A stretch of DNA of 64,000 nt from Osedax fenrisi (taxonomy: Eukaryota > Annelida > Polychaeta > Sabellida > Siboglinidae). This document shows positions 1 through 15,406 of this stretch, one piece after another. The notes beneath the pieces were generated by a model, which saw only the letters and a list, made by a program, of their open reading frames with translations, was not told the origin of the DNA and did not search any database. Position 1 is the stretch's first letter, and each line of letters opens with the position of its first letter. A program made the translations under genes and the position numbers. The DNA is taken from NCBI GenBank assembly GCA_964019155.1, contig OZ025244.1:43259282-43323281 (forward strand), written 5' to 3'.

Positions 1-942
1 TATCTCATCGTAATGAGTTATCCAACTGTGCAAATGACATACATGTGTGGCTAACAAATAATAAGTTAAGTCTTAACACTAATAAATCTGAATTAATTAA
101 TATTCCTAGCTCTTACAATGATTTTCCAATTATATCAATTAATAGTATAATCATTAATCCTAGTTCCAAAATGAAATATCTAGGAATAACTATTGACCGC
201 GATATGTCGTTGAATTACCATATTCAAAGTATATGTAGTAAAGCTAACCATAATCTATATAACATTCGGCATATACGTAAATATATCAATAATAATCTAA
301 CTTATATTTTAATTAATTCATTAGTTTTTTCGTCAATTGATTACTGTAACTCTATACTAATTGGACTCCCCCAATCCACGATATTACCTATTAATCGTAT
401 TATCAGATCAGCTGTGAGAACGATATATCGGCAACCACGCGGGGTTCACTCAAGTGTCACCTTAAAGATGAAATCACTTAGGATACTATCAGCATCAGAA
501 CGTGCTGAGAAAAGAGTACTGTGTATCGCTCACAAGGCCCTAACTACTCATCAGCCCGAATATATACGATCTTCACTCCAATTGATACAACCTCTTAGAA
601 CTACAAGATCAACTGAGGATATCTTACGATTTGAAGTAGGCGTCCCCAATCTAACACGTACGACAAAGCGTGCTTTCTCGTACGCTCTTCCTCGATTATG
701 GAATCCTATTCCTCGTTCTATACGAGAAATTGTAAATTTGTCAACGTTTAAACGTAACCTGGTATAATATTTATTAAATCGTTAATTAATAATTCAACCT
801 ACTTTTATATTTAAATTAGTGTTATACCTATATCTCCTTATTTAATTTGTCTTTTTTTATTAACACAACACTTAACAGAGCAAACCTATTGCTATACAAT
901 TGAGTGTCTAAATAAACCATTTTGATTTGATTTGATTTGATT
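1..942 (+). mobile_element. CR1/L2-like LINE, 3' portion
   Basis: This is the 3' end of a non-LTR retrotransposon whose 5' part lies left of the window. The coding part (3-767) is followed by a 175 bp 3' UTR. It ends in AATAAACC and four copies of a TTTGA-like unit (919-942), the short tandem tail typical of CR1/L2 elements. The tail runs directly into the (TAG)n array. No other copy of this exact family was seen in the window. Confidence 0.85.
3..767 (+). CDS. LINE ORF2 C-terminus (RT thumb and C-terminal domain), 5' cut by window edge
   Basis: The frame is open from the window edge to TAA at 765-767, giving about 254 codons. It encodes the end of a CR1/L2 reverse transcriptase: a W-x(4)-K-L-x-L-N-x(2)-K motif near codon 15 (WLTNNKLSLNTNKSE), then KYLGITID, then the family hallmark SLVFSSIDYCNSIL. 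The C-terminal tail ends in ALPRLWNPIP. The catalytic YADD lies upstream, outside the window. No internal stop is seen, so this copy may be young. Confidence 0.85.
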   Translation, partial: SHRNELSNCANDIHVWLTNNKLSLNTNKSELINIPSSYNDFPIISINSIIINPSSKMKYLGITIDRDMSLNYHIQSICSKANHNLYNIRHIRKYINNNLTYILINSLVFSSIDYCNSILIGLPQSTILPINRIIRSAVRTIYRQPRGVHSSVTLKMKSLRILSASERAEKRVLCIAHKALTTHQPEYIRSSLQLIQPLRTTRSTEDILRFEVGVPNLTRTTKRAFSYALPRLWNPIPRSIREIVNLSTFKRNLV

Positions 943-2594
<1,652 letters not shown>

Positions 2595-5500
2595 ATTTTT
2601 TTTCGGTCAATGGTTAGTTAATAACCAGAGCCAATTATCCCATTTATTAGCGAAAACATATTAATAAAAATATTAGTAGGTAAGGGAGAGGCCAAGTAAT
2701 TAAGGATATTACAATAATCCATTGCAGCAGTATTTGCGATAAATATTTAGACTGCCTGTCATGACACGAATACTGAGTAGCGTAATATCATGCTTCCTCA
2801 GGCCTAACGAATATAGGTCTTTAGACGTTAGGGATGAGGGTATACCACGCCAGTTCCAACAAGAGGCACTTAGTTTAGCCTGCTTTGCACCAGTAAGTTG
2901 TTTTGCGTAGGAAAGTATTTCAGGTTTGTTATAGTAGTCAGTTTTGTGTCGGTAATTAGTATCGGTATCTATTGTATCAGTTGAGATTTGCGTATCTATA
3001 ATATAAACAATGTCATTTCGGTAAGCCAGTAAGTCAGGTTTGCGTAAGCCAAGTTGTGTTCGTATGTGTGTTTCCAGTATAGTTGTAAATTTGTACTTAT
3101 TAAGTAGAGTGATTAAAAGAGCGTTAACATAATTATGCCTGTGAATAATGTTATTATAATTAAATCTACAGGTCTGCATAATATGATTTAGGCAGTCATA
3201 TTTATAATTACACCCTCGCCTTAAACAGTTTGTATTTAAACTTGGAAACATACGTTTACATCTGTAATGTGTATATAGTAGACCGTGCTTTAGCTTTACC
3301 ATATCTACAAAATCGCGACCAGAAAACATCTTTATAAGAGAAGTTTTCCAATTATTAATAAAAGGACTATGCGTGCCTAATTCTAAACCCTTGCCATCGA
3401 CAGAATTAAATAAATATATTGAATGATATTTATTTATGGAGGTGTTATCAATAAACGTGTATTCATCGTATACTCGAGGTGTAGACCATTTTAGAATAAC
3501 ACTATCGGGAAGAGTTTGAATAATAGTGTCATCATTCCTTCTAATGGATGAAATCCTTTTTAGCCGCAGCACCGGTATTGCCAGAAAAAGACGAGTGATA
3601 GCTATCCCACCGACACTACTAGGTGCGTAGAATACACCGAGTGAAGTATCTGAAGGTAGTCGAAGCCAACGTCTGACGAACGCCCGAATACTTCTATCCA
3701 TCGTTTTTAATGAATTTAAATAGACGTTAGAGAAAGTCAAGGTATAAAGCATACTTGGAATTAGATGATTTTTGAGCATAAACAATTTTTGTTGGGTTTT
3801 TAGAGTAGATTTAGATATTGCCAAGAGTTTCGATGTGAGGTCATCATTAATTGAATTATTTTTATTATCCAAAGCGCCTATGTTGATGCCAAGATATCTA
3901 TAAGTTTCTTCTATATTTAGCGCTTTAATTGTAGAATTGTCAATAGATATAAAACTATATGGGTTACATATCCATTGTTTTTTATTTGGGTTAATAATTA
4001 TATTAAATGTAGCACATTTTGATTTGTTAACGTTTAACCCACATTGAGCTAGTCTAAATAAAACATGATCAACTTGATATTGCATCATTACATCATCTTT
4101 CGAAAATAAAACCAGATCATCTGCAAATGCCATATGGCTTATTGTACTATTTCCTTGTAAATTAATACTACCTGGCATATTATCAGTTAAATAATCTATA
4201 ATGGAGTTAAAAAGAGCGGGAGACATTGGGTCACCTTGTTTTACTCCACGATTGACTGGTATACTAGGTGATACTCCATTTTTATATTTTAATTGAGTTG
4301 AACAATCAGAATAAGTATGCATGATATAACTTGTATACATTTTAGGAGTCCCTACTCTTTCGGCTAATGCAACAATTGAGTTGTGAGATACCGTATCAAA
4401 AGCTTTAGAAACATCCAACAAACACATCTTTAATGGGCGTAATGCATTTTTATATTGATATATAATAGATTTAAGTAAAAAGATATTCTCAGCAATACCA
4501 TCACGTCGAACAAAAGCTTTTTGCCGTGGATTAAGACTAATTGTGTTTTCAATTCTGCGTGCCAATATTTTATGGAAAAGTCTACAGAATATCGATGACA
4601 TAGTTATTGGACGATAATGGGACGGCTCAGTACTGTGCTTAGTTTTAGGGATTAAAGTAGTTAGGCCTAATTTAAATGCGGAAGGTGCAGTCGATGATAT
4701 GAGATACATATTAAAGCGAGCTGTCATATTATTTAGACCAATTTTAGTTAAATCGCATTTTTTAAGACCATCTATTCCCGGGGCGCCGTCGTGTAATATG
4801 CCGTAACATGACTTTACTTCGTTTATCGTAATTGGATGTATATATGCATTACTATTATTAACAAATAAGTGGTTGAATGGAATAGATGGCTTACTTATTA
4901 ACTCACTCCAATATTTAAATTGTAAATCGATTGGCATTTCTTTAATTTCTTTTGTAATATCTTCGCCGTCGAAAATAGATTTAGCGAGCCTGGATCTATT
5001 TTTAGAATACATTTGTTGCGTTTTAGCAAATAATAAACACCTTTGTTTACGCTTAACATTTCTATTTGATTGCACGCCTATATTATCATTACATTGTGTA
5101 TTGTTAGAAATAATATTGTTACGTAATATTTTTGGTTTTTTTTTAGATTGAACTATAGATGAATTAATTAATTGTTCATAATCTAGGTCTATTAGATTTT
5201 GAATATTGTCGAAATTAAAATTCTGTATATGTAATTGTAAACTAGGTAATATGTATTTGCTAGGGTGTAAATCTAAGATATATTGTAAAATATTTGTTTT
5301 ATTAGTTAAATCAATATTGTTTTGTTATCTAGGACCTGAAGATAAATCATAACAATAGCTATTCGAGACATTAGAATTAATCGTTTCGCATGGTTGCGTG
5401 TCATTAATAGTGTTTATATGAATGTTGTTATTATGTAAAATGTTAGTTTGTATATTGTCAATGTAATCTGATAAATGTGGTGTATCTAAATGTATGGGCA

Positions 5501-6120
5501 AAGTGTCGTTAGGGTCATAGTTAGTACTGTTAGTATCAGTAATGTTATCAGTATCGTATGTATCTTCAGTATCGTTATTGGGATTGTTAGTTAGTAGATT
5601 GTCTATGTGCAAACAGGCTGTACAGTATGATTTATATTAACGTTTGTCTGGAGTGATCGAACCAGAGATTTGTACTTCGCAGATGACCGATGAGTTGTGA
5701 TAGCCTGTAGAGACCTCTCAGTAAACTTCTCCGCTATCTCCTTATTGATTGGAAACCTCTTCGAGTCACTTTTTTTGGACAGTATATAAATTTCGATTAA
5801 CGCAAGCTTTCTCGAGACCAACGCTGTCTCGACTGGGACGTGATGTTGTTTACTATTGTATCTGTGTACTCAATATGGTATGCATGTGCATGCATACGTC
5901 GACGATGAATAGCAAGTCCACGAGTACCCTTGAACTGCTTACAACAGGTTATGCAATATCCTTCATTGGGTTGATCCATTAGGGCGTATAGAATCTATAC
6001 GTAAAGTTGTATTAAACAAGGATCTAATTCAGCCAGTTAAGACTGTTATACAAAAACGGAATTAATGTATATGAATGTGAAAAGCGACCGTTCACGGTGA
6101 ATGACAGCGCACGAATTGTT
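2595..6120 (-). mobile_element. R2-clade non-LTR retrotransposon, near full length, flanked by (TA)n
   Basis: The element reads right to left. A 5' UTR (about 5980-6120) comes first, then one long coding region (5979-2709), then a 3' UTR of about 115 bp ending in eight A (minus strand) against (TA)n at 2573-2594. The 5' side abuts a (TA)n run at 6121-6200. One C2H2 finger, a Myb-like domain, RT and a restriction-like endonuclease place it in the R2/R4/NeSL group. TA arrays on both sides suggest insertion into (TA)n. The exact ends are inferred. Confidence 0.8.
2709..5979 (-). pseudogene. R2-like polyprotein ORF, broken by one frameshift-prone N-terminus and one stop
   Basis: The start at 5979 gives a C2H2 finger, CITC..H.RRRMH (C-x2-C-x12-H-x4-H). 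The frame then shifts near 5800-5821 into a Myb-like stretch (INKEIAEKFTERSLQAIT), and shifts again near 5610 into a low-complexity Asn/Asp/Thr linker. One TAA (5325-5327) interrupts this third frame, which then stays open to 2709. The RT motifs are LLDVSKAFDTVSHNSI, NRGVKQGDPMSPALF, AFADDLVLF (catalytic FADD) and YLGINIG. Downstream are a Cys/His knuckle (C-x4-C-x8-H-x4-C) and a restriction-like endonuclease signature (RKPDLLAYRNDIVYIIDTQ). The RT to endonuclease part is intact for 788 codons. The breaks make this copy probably dead, unless some are sequence errors. Confidence 0.85.
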
Positions 6121-6123
6121 AAG

Positions 6124-6200
<77 letters not shown>
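6121..6200. repeat. (TA)n microsatellite
   Basis: About 40 TA units with one CA interruption. The run sits between the 5' end of the R2-like element and the start of the LINE fragment. Predicted frames of I/Y repeats across it are artefacts. Confidence 0.95.
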
Positions 6201-6203
<3 letters not shown>

Positions 6204-7165
6204 TTTATTGGACTTATCACTAAAATCATTCATAGATCTCTTATATCATCTATTGATCTATGAAATATTTATATATTATTCCGATTTAAAAAAAACTACT
6301 CTTGACCCATCTAATTTATCAAGTTATCGTCCAATATCCCAGTTATCATCAACATCTAAGACCTTATAATGAGTTGTGTCCTCTCAACGTATTAATTACA
6401 TTACGTCAAATGCTATTATTGATAAATATCAAAGTGCGTATAGTCCTCATCATAGTACCAAAACTGCCCTTACTTTAATCATTAATGATATTATCATATC
6501 TCTTGATAATAAAGCCCCATGCTATATCGTACTACTTGATTTATCTAGTTCCTTTGATACCCTAGATAACAATATTCTTTCAATTAGACTTAAGGAAATT
6601 GGCATATACGGTCAAGTACACAGTTGGTTTATGTATTTCGTGTCATCAAGAACATCTTCCATGAAGATTAACTCATCGTGTCTCCTCCTTATGTTAACAT
6701 ACATGGTGTTCCACAAGGCTATATTATTGGACCTATATTGTTTATTATTTATATTAAATCTATTTTTCACAAATAACGCAATATACACTATTATCTTTAT
6801 GCCGATCACATACATATATATGCATCATTTCCTAGTTATATTGAGTCTGATATGATTCAAATGTCTATGTTTAATTGTATTACTGATCTCACTGAATGGT
6901 TCTCTCATATCTCCTTAAATATGTTTAAAACTATTACTATCATATTTCGAGACCCAGTTCTCCTCTATCAATCACTCATCCTTTTTTAATATCTCTACGA
7001 ACTTCTGAATCTATAACTACCATCGGTATCATTCTAACCTTTCACCTATACTATTCTACACATATTAATAATATGATTAGCACTGACAACTATTTACTAT
7101 ATAATTTTAGAAAATCTCTTTACAAGTTTACCTTCGCCATGACGAAATGTATAATTAACTCGCTA
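6201..7165 (+). mobile_element. CR1/L2-like LINE (family A), upstream half, split by the 11 kb element
   Basis: This part encodes the linker and the first RT motifs: DLKKTTLDPSNLSSYRPISQ, then YQSAYSPHHSTKTALT, then LLDLSSSFDTLDNNIL. Several indels and stops make it a pseudogene. It aligns almost base for base with the reverse complement of 63060-63905. It stops at 7165, in the sequence that continues at 18297. The left end (6201) is cut at the (TA)n array, either by 5' truncation or by the neighbouring insertion. Confidence 0.85.
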
Positions 7166-7179
7166 CACTGTTAAAAATA

Positions 7180-7530
7180 AGAGTATAACATTATGAATTA
7201 TATGGTATAACATATGGAAATACGAGTTATACCATACAATTACGTTAAATGGTATAAGATCACATATTATATGGTATAACATTTGATTTTTGTAGTTATA
7301 CCATATAGCTTAATTGAAATGGTATAGGATCACAAATTATATAGTATAATATTTGTTTTTTTTTTAGTTATACCATATAGCTTAATTTAAATGGTATAAG
7401 ATTACGAATTATATGGTATAACATTTGTAATTTTTAGTTATACCATTAGCTATTAAATATAATGGTATAACTTTATGAATTATATGGTATACAATATGGA
7501 AATACCAGTTATACCATAACATTTTAAAAT
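7180..7530. repeat. Left subterminal GGTATAAC/GTTATACC repeats
   Basis: Units of roughly 80-90 bp each contain ATGGTATAAC followed by the inverse GTTATACCAT, so each unit can fold on itself. At least five pairs are visible. The same motif dominates 9640-9784 and the right end of the element (17960-18290). Confidence 0.85.
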
Positions 7531-7771
7531 TAAGTTTATATTTGATTGAAAATAAAATGTATAAGAAATATAATTCATAATAGTATCCTTCATAATATCC
7601 TTAATATAACAGTTTACTTATTGTTGTGTTATATTATTATAAACATAGCATTTATTTCTTCTAATTGCAATTAAACTGGTTTTCAGAAACTAAATAGATT
7701 CCCCATATGGAAATATGTATACATATACATATTTCCTATATTTTACATACATATACTTATAATTATTCGAG

Positions 7772-7802
<31 letters not shown>

Positions 7803-9640
7803 CCATTTTATTTATTAACATATTCTATATCCACTCTACACTCAACATGAGAAGCATATATTTTTCAACACATTACAATATATATAAGGTATTTATACTT
7901 ATATTATATATATATATATATAAATTATATCATATTATATATAATAATATAAAAGTTTATATAATATATAATTTTATAATATATTTATATATTATTTATA
8001 ATATATAATTAAATTGTTAGAATATAATTATATAATTATATATATATATACATGTTATAAAGTCAAAGTTGTAGATATATCGATTAATGTAATATACATT
8101 AAAATGAATTTAGCATTACGTAACAGAAATCGATATATATAAATACAAATTTTAGACTATAGTCTATAGGTTTCGGTGTCACGCTCTGTGTTAATTGCAT
8201 AGCCATAGCCATGTAAATGTTTGTTTTTCTGGTATTTTATATTGTTATCGTCTGTAAAGTATATTTCGTTATTTTTCTATAGAATAAATTCCACTCGGTG
8301 AGATTGCCTCATTCTTCGTTCTGCATATCATCGGGTAGGTACTATTATTATTATTATAATTATTATTATGTTCAACAGGTCTTTGCTTTGATTAATAAAC
8401 TGTATTATAACATTCACTTTATTACATATATATATATTATAAAATTATGATAACTATATGCTATATATTAATATGCAGGTAACTGAAGAATTATTTGCAG
8501 AATTTCAAATTTCATTTAAAATATTATAAAAACTGCCGGAGAGGAATAGTGAGTTGATGGGGATGAAAAAGCATATAACGTACATATAAAAATATATAGA
8601 CGAATATATTGATGTACGCGAACTGATAATACGCAAACTGATCAAACAGGTAATTTAGTTATCTAATTAATAACATTAGCTAAATATCTATATAAAATAA
8701 ATATGCAATTATATTTTATTAGTCCATGGATAGTATACTATATATCCATATATGGTCAATTATTTATTTTATTTTTAGCTCACAATGTAATTAAATTTAA
8801 ATAATATTAATAATAGGTATATATATATAAATAATGTTAACTGTTGTACAACTATTATCAATATCCTTCTATCCTTAATCAAATATAGATTATAAAGTGT
8901 ATAATTAAATATATAATATAATATTTCCTAAAATAGATTCGGGAAACTTATATTTTATGATGGGAGTTTGCGAATTATTGAAAAATGAATTTACAATGAA
9001 AATAAAGATAAGGTTACTTAATAATTACTTAATAACTATAGATTTAATATTATAGTTATTTTATGATTTTTCGTATGCTAATTCAAAAGTATAGTACTCT
9101 ATTATATATACAACTGCAGTAATTAATATTAAGTAATATATAGGATTTTTCTAATTACAATTCTAACGTGTATTTTATATAGTATTATCATATATGATAT
9201 TAACTGTATAAAGTTTCTTATAAGATACATATTTATACTATTATATAATATACAATATTATTATATACTCTAGTATACTATATATATATAACTTATATAA
9301 ATATTTGAATTTTAATTGCAGGAAATAATGACTCCATATATCAGAAAAGAGGATGCTTATTATGTGTGTCGATAATTGTTTGGTTTTCGTTCAAAATAAT
9401 TTATTTCGTATTTTATTAAGTGGTATTGTTAATTTTATTTGTTTCATAACATGTCCTACAAACATTAATTGTTTATGTAATTTTGTATCACGTTATGTAT
9501 TTTAAAATGTATCCGTTAATTAACAATATTGTTACACCAACATATATGTGGTTTTTAGAAAATAAATTATCATTATAAATGTCGATTCCATATATAAATT
9601 AATAATATAGAATAGTAAGTTATTATAAACACTTGTAAAA
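7531..9640 (+). other. Interior of the 11 kb element with exon-like segments
   Basis: This is mostly AT-rich sequence. Four less AT-rich segments have splice-like edges. About 8160-8333 ends at GG|GTAGGT. 8479-8649 (57 codons, acceptor ATGCAG, donor CAG|GTAATT) has two in-frame TAA. 8937-9012 has acceptor AAATAG and donor AAG|GTTACT. 9322-9376 has acceptor ATTGCAG and ends in TAA. An AATAAA sits near 9562. Phases do not join into one clean protein, so this could be a captured, decayed gene or an untranslated transcript. The function is not recognised. Confidence 0.35.
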
Positions 9641-9784
9641 ATTTAAATAAAATATAGTATAACTTTTAATAAATTATGATATAACTTTATATAATATATG
9701 GTATACATTTTAATAAATTATGGTATAACTTTAAATAAAATATAGTATAACTTTTAATAAATGATGGTATAACTTTATATAATA

Positions 9785-12700
9785 TACTAGCCGTACCCGA
9801 CCCGGCGTGGTCGGTTTTTGAATATTTGCCTATTATCTATTATTTATTAATTATAGATATATTATATACCTATTCATGATTATGCATTGCTATATATACA
9901 ATAAAATAAATGTTAGCTAAAATACAAACAAAATATAGAAAAATATTTTAAAAATTAGTGGAAATATATTAAAAAATGCAACAAATATTACAAAATATGT
10001 TTTAAAAAATGTCTAAAACCCAAACTTAAACCCAAACCGTACCCAAACCGGCGTTGCTCGGATATTGATTGTTTGCCTATCTATTATTTATTAATTATAG
10101 CTGTTCCTGATTCTTCATTGTTATATATACAATTAAATAAATGTTAGCTGAAATACAAACAAATGTAGACAAATATTTTAATAATTAAAAAATTAGTAGA
10201 AAAATATTTCAAAAAATATATTAAAAAATACAATAAATATTTTGAATATTACAAAATATGTTTTAAAAAGATGTCGAAAACCCAAACCTAAACCCAAACC
10301 GTACCCGACCTGGCGTTGCTCGGTTTTTGATTTTTTGCCAATTATTATTTATTAATTACAGCTATTACTAATTCTGCATTGCTAAATATTTATATTTAAT
10401 TTGTTCCTAACTATTATTTATATACAATAAAATAAATGTTAGATGACATACAAACAAATGTAGAAAAATATTTTAATATTTAAAAAATTAGTGGAAAAAT
10501 ATTTTAAAAAATATATTAAAAAATACAACTAATATTTCAATTATTATAAAATATGTTTTAAAAAAATGTCTAAAACCAAAACCCACACCGTCCTGACACG
10601 GTGTTGCTAGGTTTTTGATTGTTTTCCTATCTATTATTTATTAATTATAACAATTCCTGATTTTAAATTTGTTGCCTTACCCAACACGACGTTTCTCGGT
10701 TTTTAATTATTTGCTTATCAATTATTAATTATAGCTATTCCTAATTATGCATAGCTAATCTTTAATTTTTAGTCTTCTAACTAATATTTAATAAATCTAA
10801 CTGTATTCGATGTATATCTAGCGTTGTTCTTTTTTAGATTTATTCGTAAAATATTTTGTAAAAATACAAAAAAATATTTTTTAAATATAAAAAATATTTC
10901 AACATATTAGTAGCCATACCCTACCCGGCGTTGCTAGGTTTTTGATTGTTTGACTATTTTTATTAATTATAGCTATTCCTGATTATTCTAAAATATATAA
11001 TTGCTAAAAAATACAAAAAATATTTAAAATATTATAAAATATGTTTTAAAAAAATGTCGAAAACTCAAACCTAAACCCAAATCCAAACAGTATCCGACTC
11101 GATATTTATCGGTTTTTGATTATTTGCCTATTTATTATTTATTAATTAGAGCTATTTCTGATCCTACATTTCTAGTATATACAATTAAATAAAGTTTATC
11201 TAAAATACAAACAAATGTGGAAACATATTTTTTTTAATATTTAAAAAATTAGTGACAAAATATTTCAAAAAATACAACAGATATTTCAAATAATCCAAAA
11301 TATGTTGAAAACCTGAACCCAAACAGTTCCAAATCGTCGTTGCTCGTTTTTTTATTATTTTTCTATCTATCATTTATTAATTATAACTATTCCTTATTTG
11401 GAATTTCTTGCCGTACCCAACTTTGCTTTACTTGTTGTTTGATAGTTTACCTATCTATTATTTATTAATTATGGCTATTCAAAATTCTGCTTTTCATATA
11501 CAATAACATAAATTGTTGCTAAAATTCAAACAAATTTATACAAATATTAATATCTCAAAAATTAGTGGAAAAATATTTCAAAAATATTTCACAAAATATT
11601 TTTAAAAATACAACACATATTTCCAATATTACAAAATATTACTTAAAAAATGTCGAAAACTCAAACTGCACCCTGCATTGCTCGATTTTTGATTTTTGAT
11701 TGTTGTTGCCCATTTATTATTTATTAATTATAGCTATTTCTGATTCTGTATTTCTGTATTGCTACAAAATATATTTTTTATAAATTTTCTACAAATATTT
11801 TAAAAAGTATAATATTTATATCTTATAATATTTATATATTTATTATATAATTATAATATTTTAATTATATCTTAAAATAATAATATTTCAAAGATTAGTT
11901 GAAAAATATAAAAAAATATTTCAAAAAAATGTCCACAAAAATGTTTACAAATATTTCAAAAAAATGTTTTAAAATATTTGAAAAAAAATTTTTTAAAATA
12001 TTTCAAAAAATAGCCGTACCCGACCCGGCGTTGCTCGGTTTTGATTATTTTCCTATATATTATATATTAATTATAGCTATTCCTGATTCTTAATTGATAT
12101 ATATAATAAAATAAATGTTAGCTGACATACAAAACAAAGTAGAAAACATTTTCAAATAATATGTTAAAAAATACAACAAATATTTCAAATATTAAAAAAT
12201 ATGTTTTAAAAAAATGTCTAAAACCCAAACCTAAACCCAAACACAAACCGTACACTACCCTGCGTTGCTAGGTTTTTGATTATTTGCCTATTATTCCTGA
12301 TTATACTTAGCTAATATTTAATTTTTTTCTAGCCGTACCCGACCCGGCGTTGCTCGGTTTTTGATTATTTTCCTATTATCTATTATTTATTAATTATAGC
12401 TATTCCTGATTCTACATTGCTATATATACAATAAAATAAATGTTATTTAAAATATCAATAAAATATAGAAAAAATATATTTAATATCTAACAAATTAGTG
12501 GAAATATATTAAAAAATAAAACAAATATTACAAATATTACAAAATATGTTTTAAAAAATGTCTAAAACCCAAACTTAAACCCAAACCGTACCCGACCCGG
12601 CGTTGATCGGTTGTTGATTTCTTGCCTATATATTATTTATTAATTATAGATGTTCCTGATTATTCATAGTTATATATACAATTAAATAAATGTTAGCTGA

Positions 12701-15373
12701 AATACAAACAAATTATGAAAAATATTTTAATATTTAAAAAATTAGTAGAAAAATATTTCAAAAAATATATTAAATAATACAATAAATATTTCGAATATTA
12801 CAAAATATGTTTTAAAAAGATGTCGAAAACCTAAACCCAAACCGTACCTGTCCTGGCGTTGCTCGGTTTTTGATTGTTTGCCAATTATTATTTATTAATT
12901 ATACCTATTACTAATTCTGAATTGCTAAATATTTATATTTAATTTTTTCATAACTATTATTTATACAATAAAATAAATGTTAGCTGACATACAAACAAAT
13001 GTAGAAAAATATTTTAATATTTAAAAAATTCGTGGAAAAATATTTCAAAAAATATATTAAATAATACAACAAATATTTCAAATATTACAAAATATGTTGA
13101 AAACCTAAACCCAAACCGTTCCAAATCGACTCGGTTTTTTATTATTTACCTATCTATCATTTATTAATTATAACTATATCTGCTTTGGAATTTCTTGCCG
13201 TACCCAACTCTGCTTTACTCGTTGTTTGATAGTTTGCCTATCTATTATTTATTAATTATGGCTATTCATGATTCTGTCTTTCATATATAATAATATAAAT
13301 GTGTGCTAAAATTCAAACAATTTAGACAAATATTCTTTTTTAATATCTCAAAAATTAGTGGAAAAATATTTTATAAATATTTCAAAAAATATTTAAAAAA
13401 TACAACACATATTTCCAATATTACAAAATATTACTTAATAAATGTCGAAAACCCAAACCGCACCCTGCGTTGATCGATTATGCATAGCTAATCTTTAATT
13501 TTAATTTTTTCCTAACTATTATTTATATACAATAAAATAAATGTTAGCTGACCTACAAACAGAAGTAGAAAAATATTTTAATATTTAAAAAATTTGTGGA
13601 AAAATATTTCAAAAAATATATTAAAAAAATACAAAATATAAAATTTTAAAAATACAAAATATACAACAAATATACAACAAATATAACAAAATATATTTTT
13701 TTTAAATGTCTAAAACCAAAACCCAAACCATCCCGACCCGCTGTCTCTAGGTTTTTGATTTTTTTCATATCTATTATAATAGATAATAAATAATTATTTA
13801 TTAATTATAACTATTCCTGATTTTAAATTGCTTGCCGTTCTTAACCCGACGTTGCTCTGTTTTTGATTATTTTCCTATAAATTATTAATTATAGCTATTC
13901 CTAATTATGTATAGCTAATATTTAATTTTGTTTCTAACTAATATTTAATAATTCTAAGTGTATCAGATGTAGATCTATAGATCTAACGCTATAGCGTTTT
14001 TCTTTTTAAGATTTATTCGTAAAATATTTTGTAAAAATACAAAAAATAATTTAAAATATTATAAAATATATTTTTAAAAATTGTCTAAAAATATTTTTTA
14101 AATATAAAAAATATGTCAACATATTAGTAGCCATACCCTACCCGGCGTTGCTAGGTTTTTGATTGTTTGACTATTTTTATTAATTATAGCTATTCATGAT
14201 TATGCTAAAATATTTAATTGCTAAAAAATACAACAGTATTTAAAATATTACAAAAAATTTCGAAAACTCAAATATAAACCCAAACGCAAACAGTGCCCGA
14301 CCCGACATTTATCGGTTTTTGATTGTTTGCCTATTTATTATTTATTAATTATAATTAGGAATATATCTATAGAGATATTCCTGATTCTACATGTCTATTA
14401 TATACAATTAAATAAAGTTTATCTAAAATACAAACAAATGTAGAAACATATTTATTTTAATATTTAAAAAATTAGTGAAAAAAGATATAAAAAATACTAC
14501 AAATATTTAAAATATTCCAAAATATGTTGAAAACCTAAACCCAAACCGTTCCAAATCGGCGTTGCTTAGTTTTTTATTATTTGCCTATCTATCATTTATT
14601 AATTATAAATATTCCTGATTTGGAATTTCTTACAGTACCCAACTCTGCTTTACTCGTTGTTTGATAGTTTGCCTATCTATTATTTATTAAATATGGCTAT
14701 ATGATTCTGCTTTTCATATACAATAACATAAATTTTCCATAAAAAAAATTCAAACAAATTTAGACAAATATTCGTTTTTAATATCTCAAAAATTAGTGGA
14801 AAAATATTTCAAAAATATTTCAAAAAATATTAAAAAAAATACAACACATATTTCCAATATTAGAAAATATTACTTAACAAATTTCGAAAACCTCAACCAC
14901 CCTGCGTTGTTCGATTTTTGATTTTTGATTGTTGTTGCCTATCTATTATGTATTAATTATAGCTATTCCCGTATATAATAAATATTTCCAAATATTACAA
15001 AAATATTTTTTATAAATGTTCTACAAATATTTTAAAAAGTATAATATTTATATCTTATAATATTTATATATTTATTATATAATTATAATATTTTAATTAT
15101 ATCTTTAAATAATAATATAACAACGATTAGTTGAAAAATATAAAAAAATATTTCAAATAATATTTTTTAAAATAAAACAAAAAATATAGATAATATTAGA
15201 AAATATATTTTAAAAAAATTTCTAAAAAATGTCCACAAAAATGGTTACAAATATTTCAAAAAAATGTTTAAAAATATTTCAAAAAATGTTTAAAATTATT
15301 TCAAAAAATTTCAATATTTTCGCGACGTACCCCGGTTCTCGAGTTACCTCACCAGATACACACACACACACGC

Positions 15374-15406
<33 letters not shown>

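Noticed and set aside
4873..5151. 92 aa plus-strand frame
   Set aside because: Shadow of the R2-like ORF on the opposite strand.
9322..9376. EDAYYVC in the 11 kb element as an upstream M13 exon
   Set aside because: Only a weak likeness to the DFY-YVC motif, which is already supplied by exon a. The segment lies in an inserted element.
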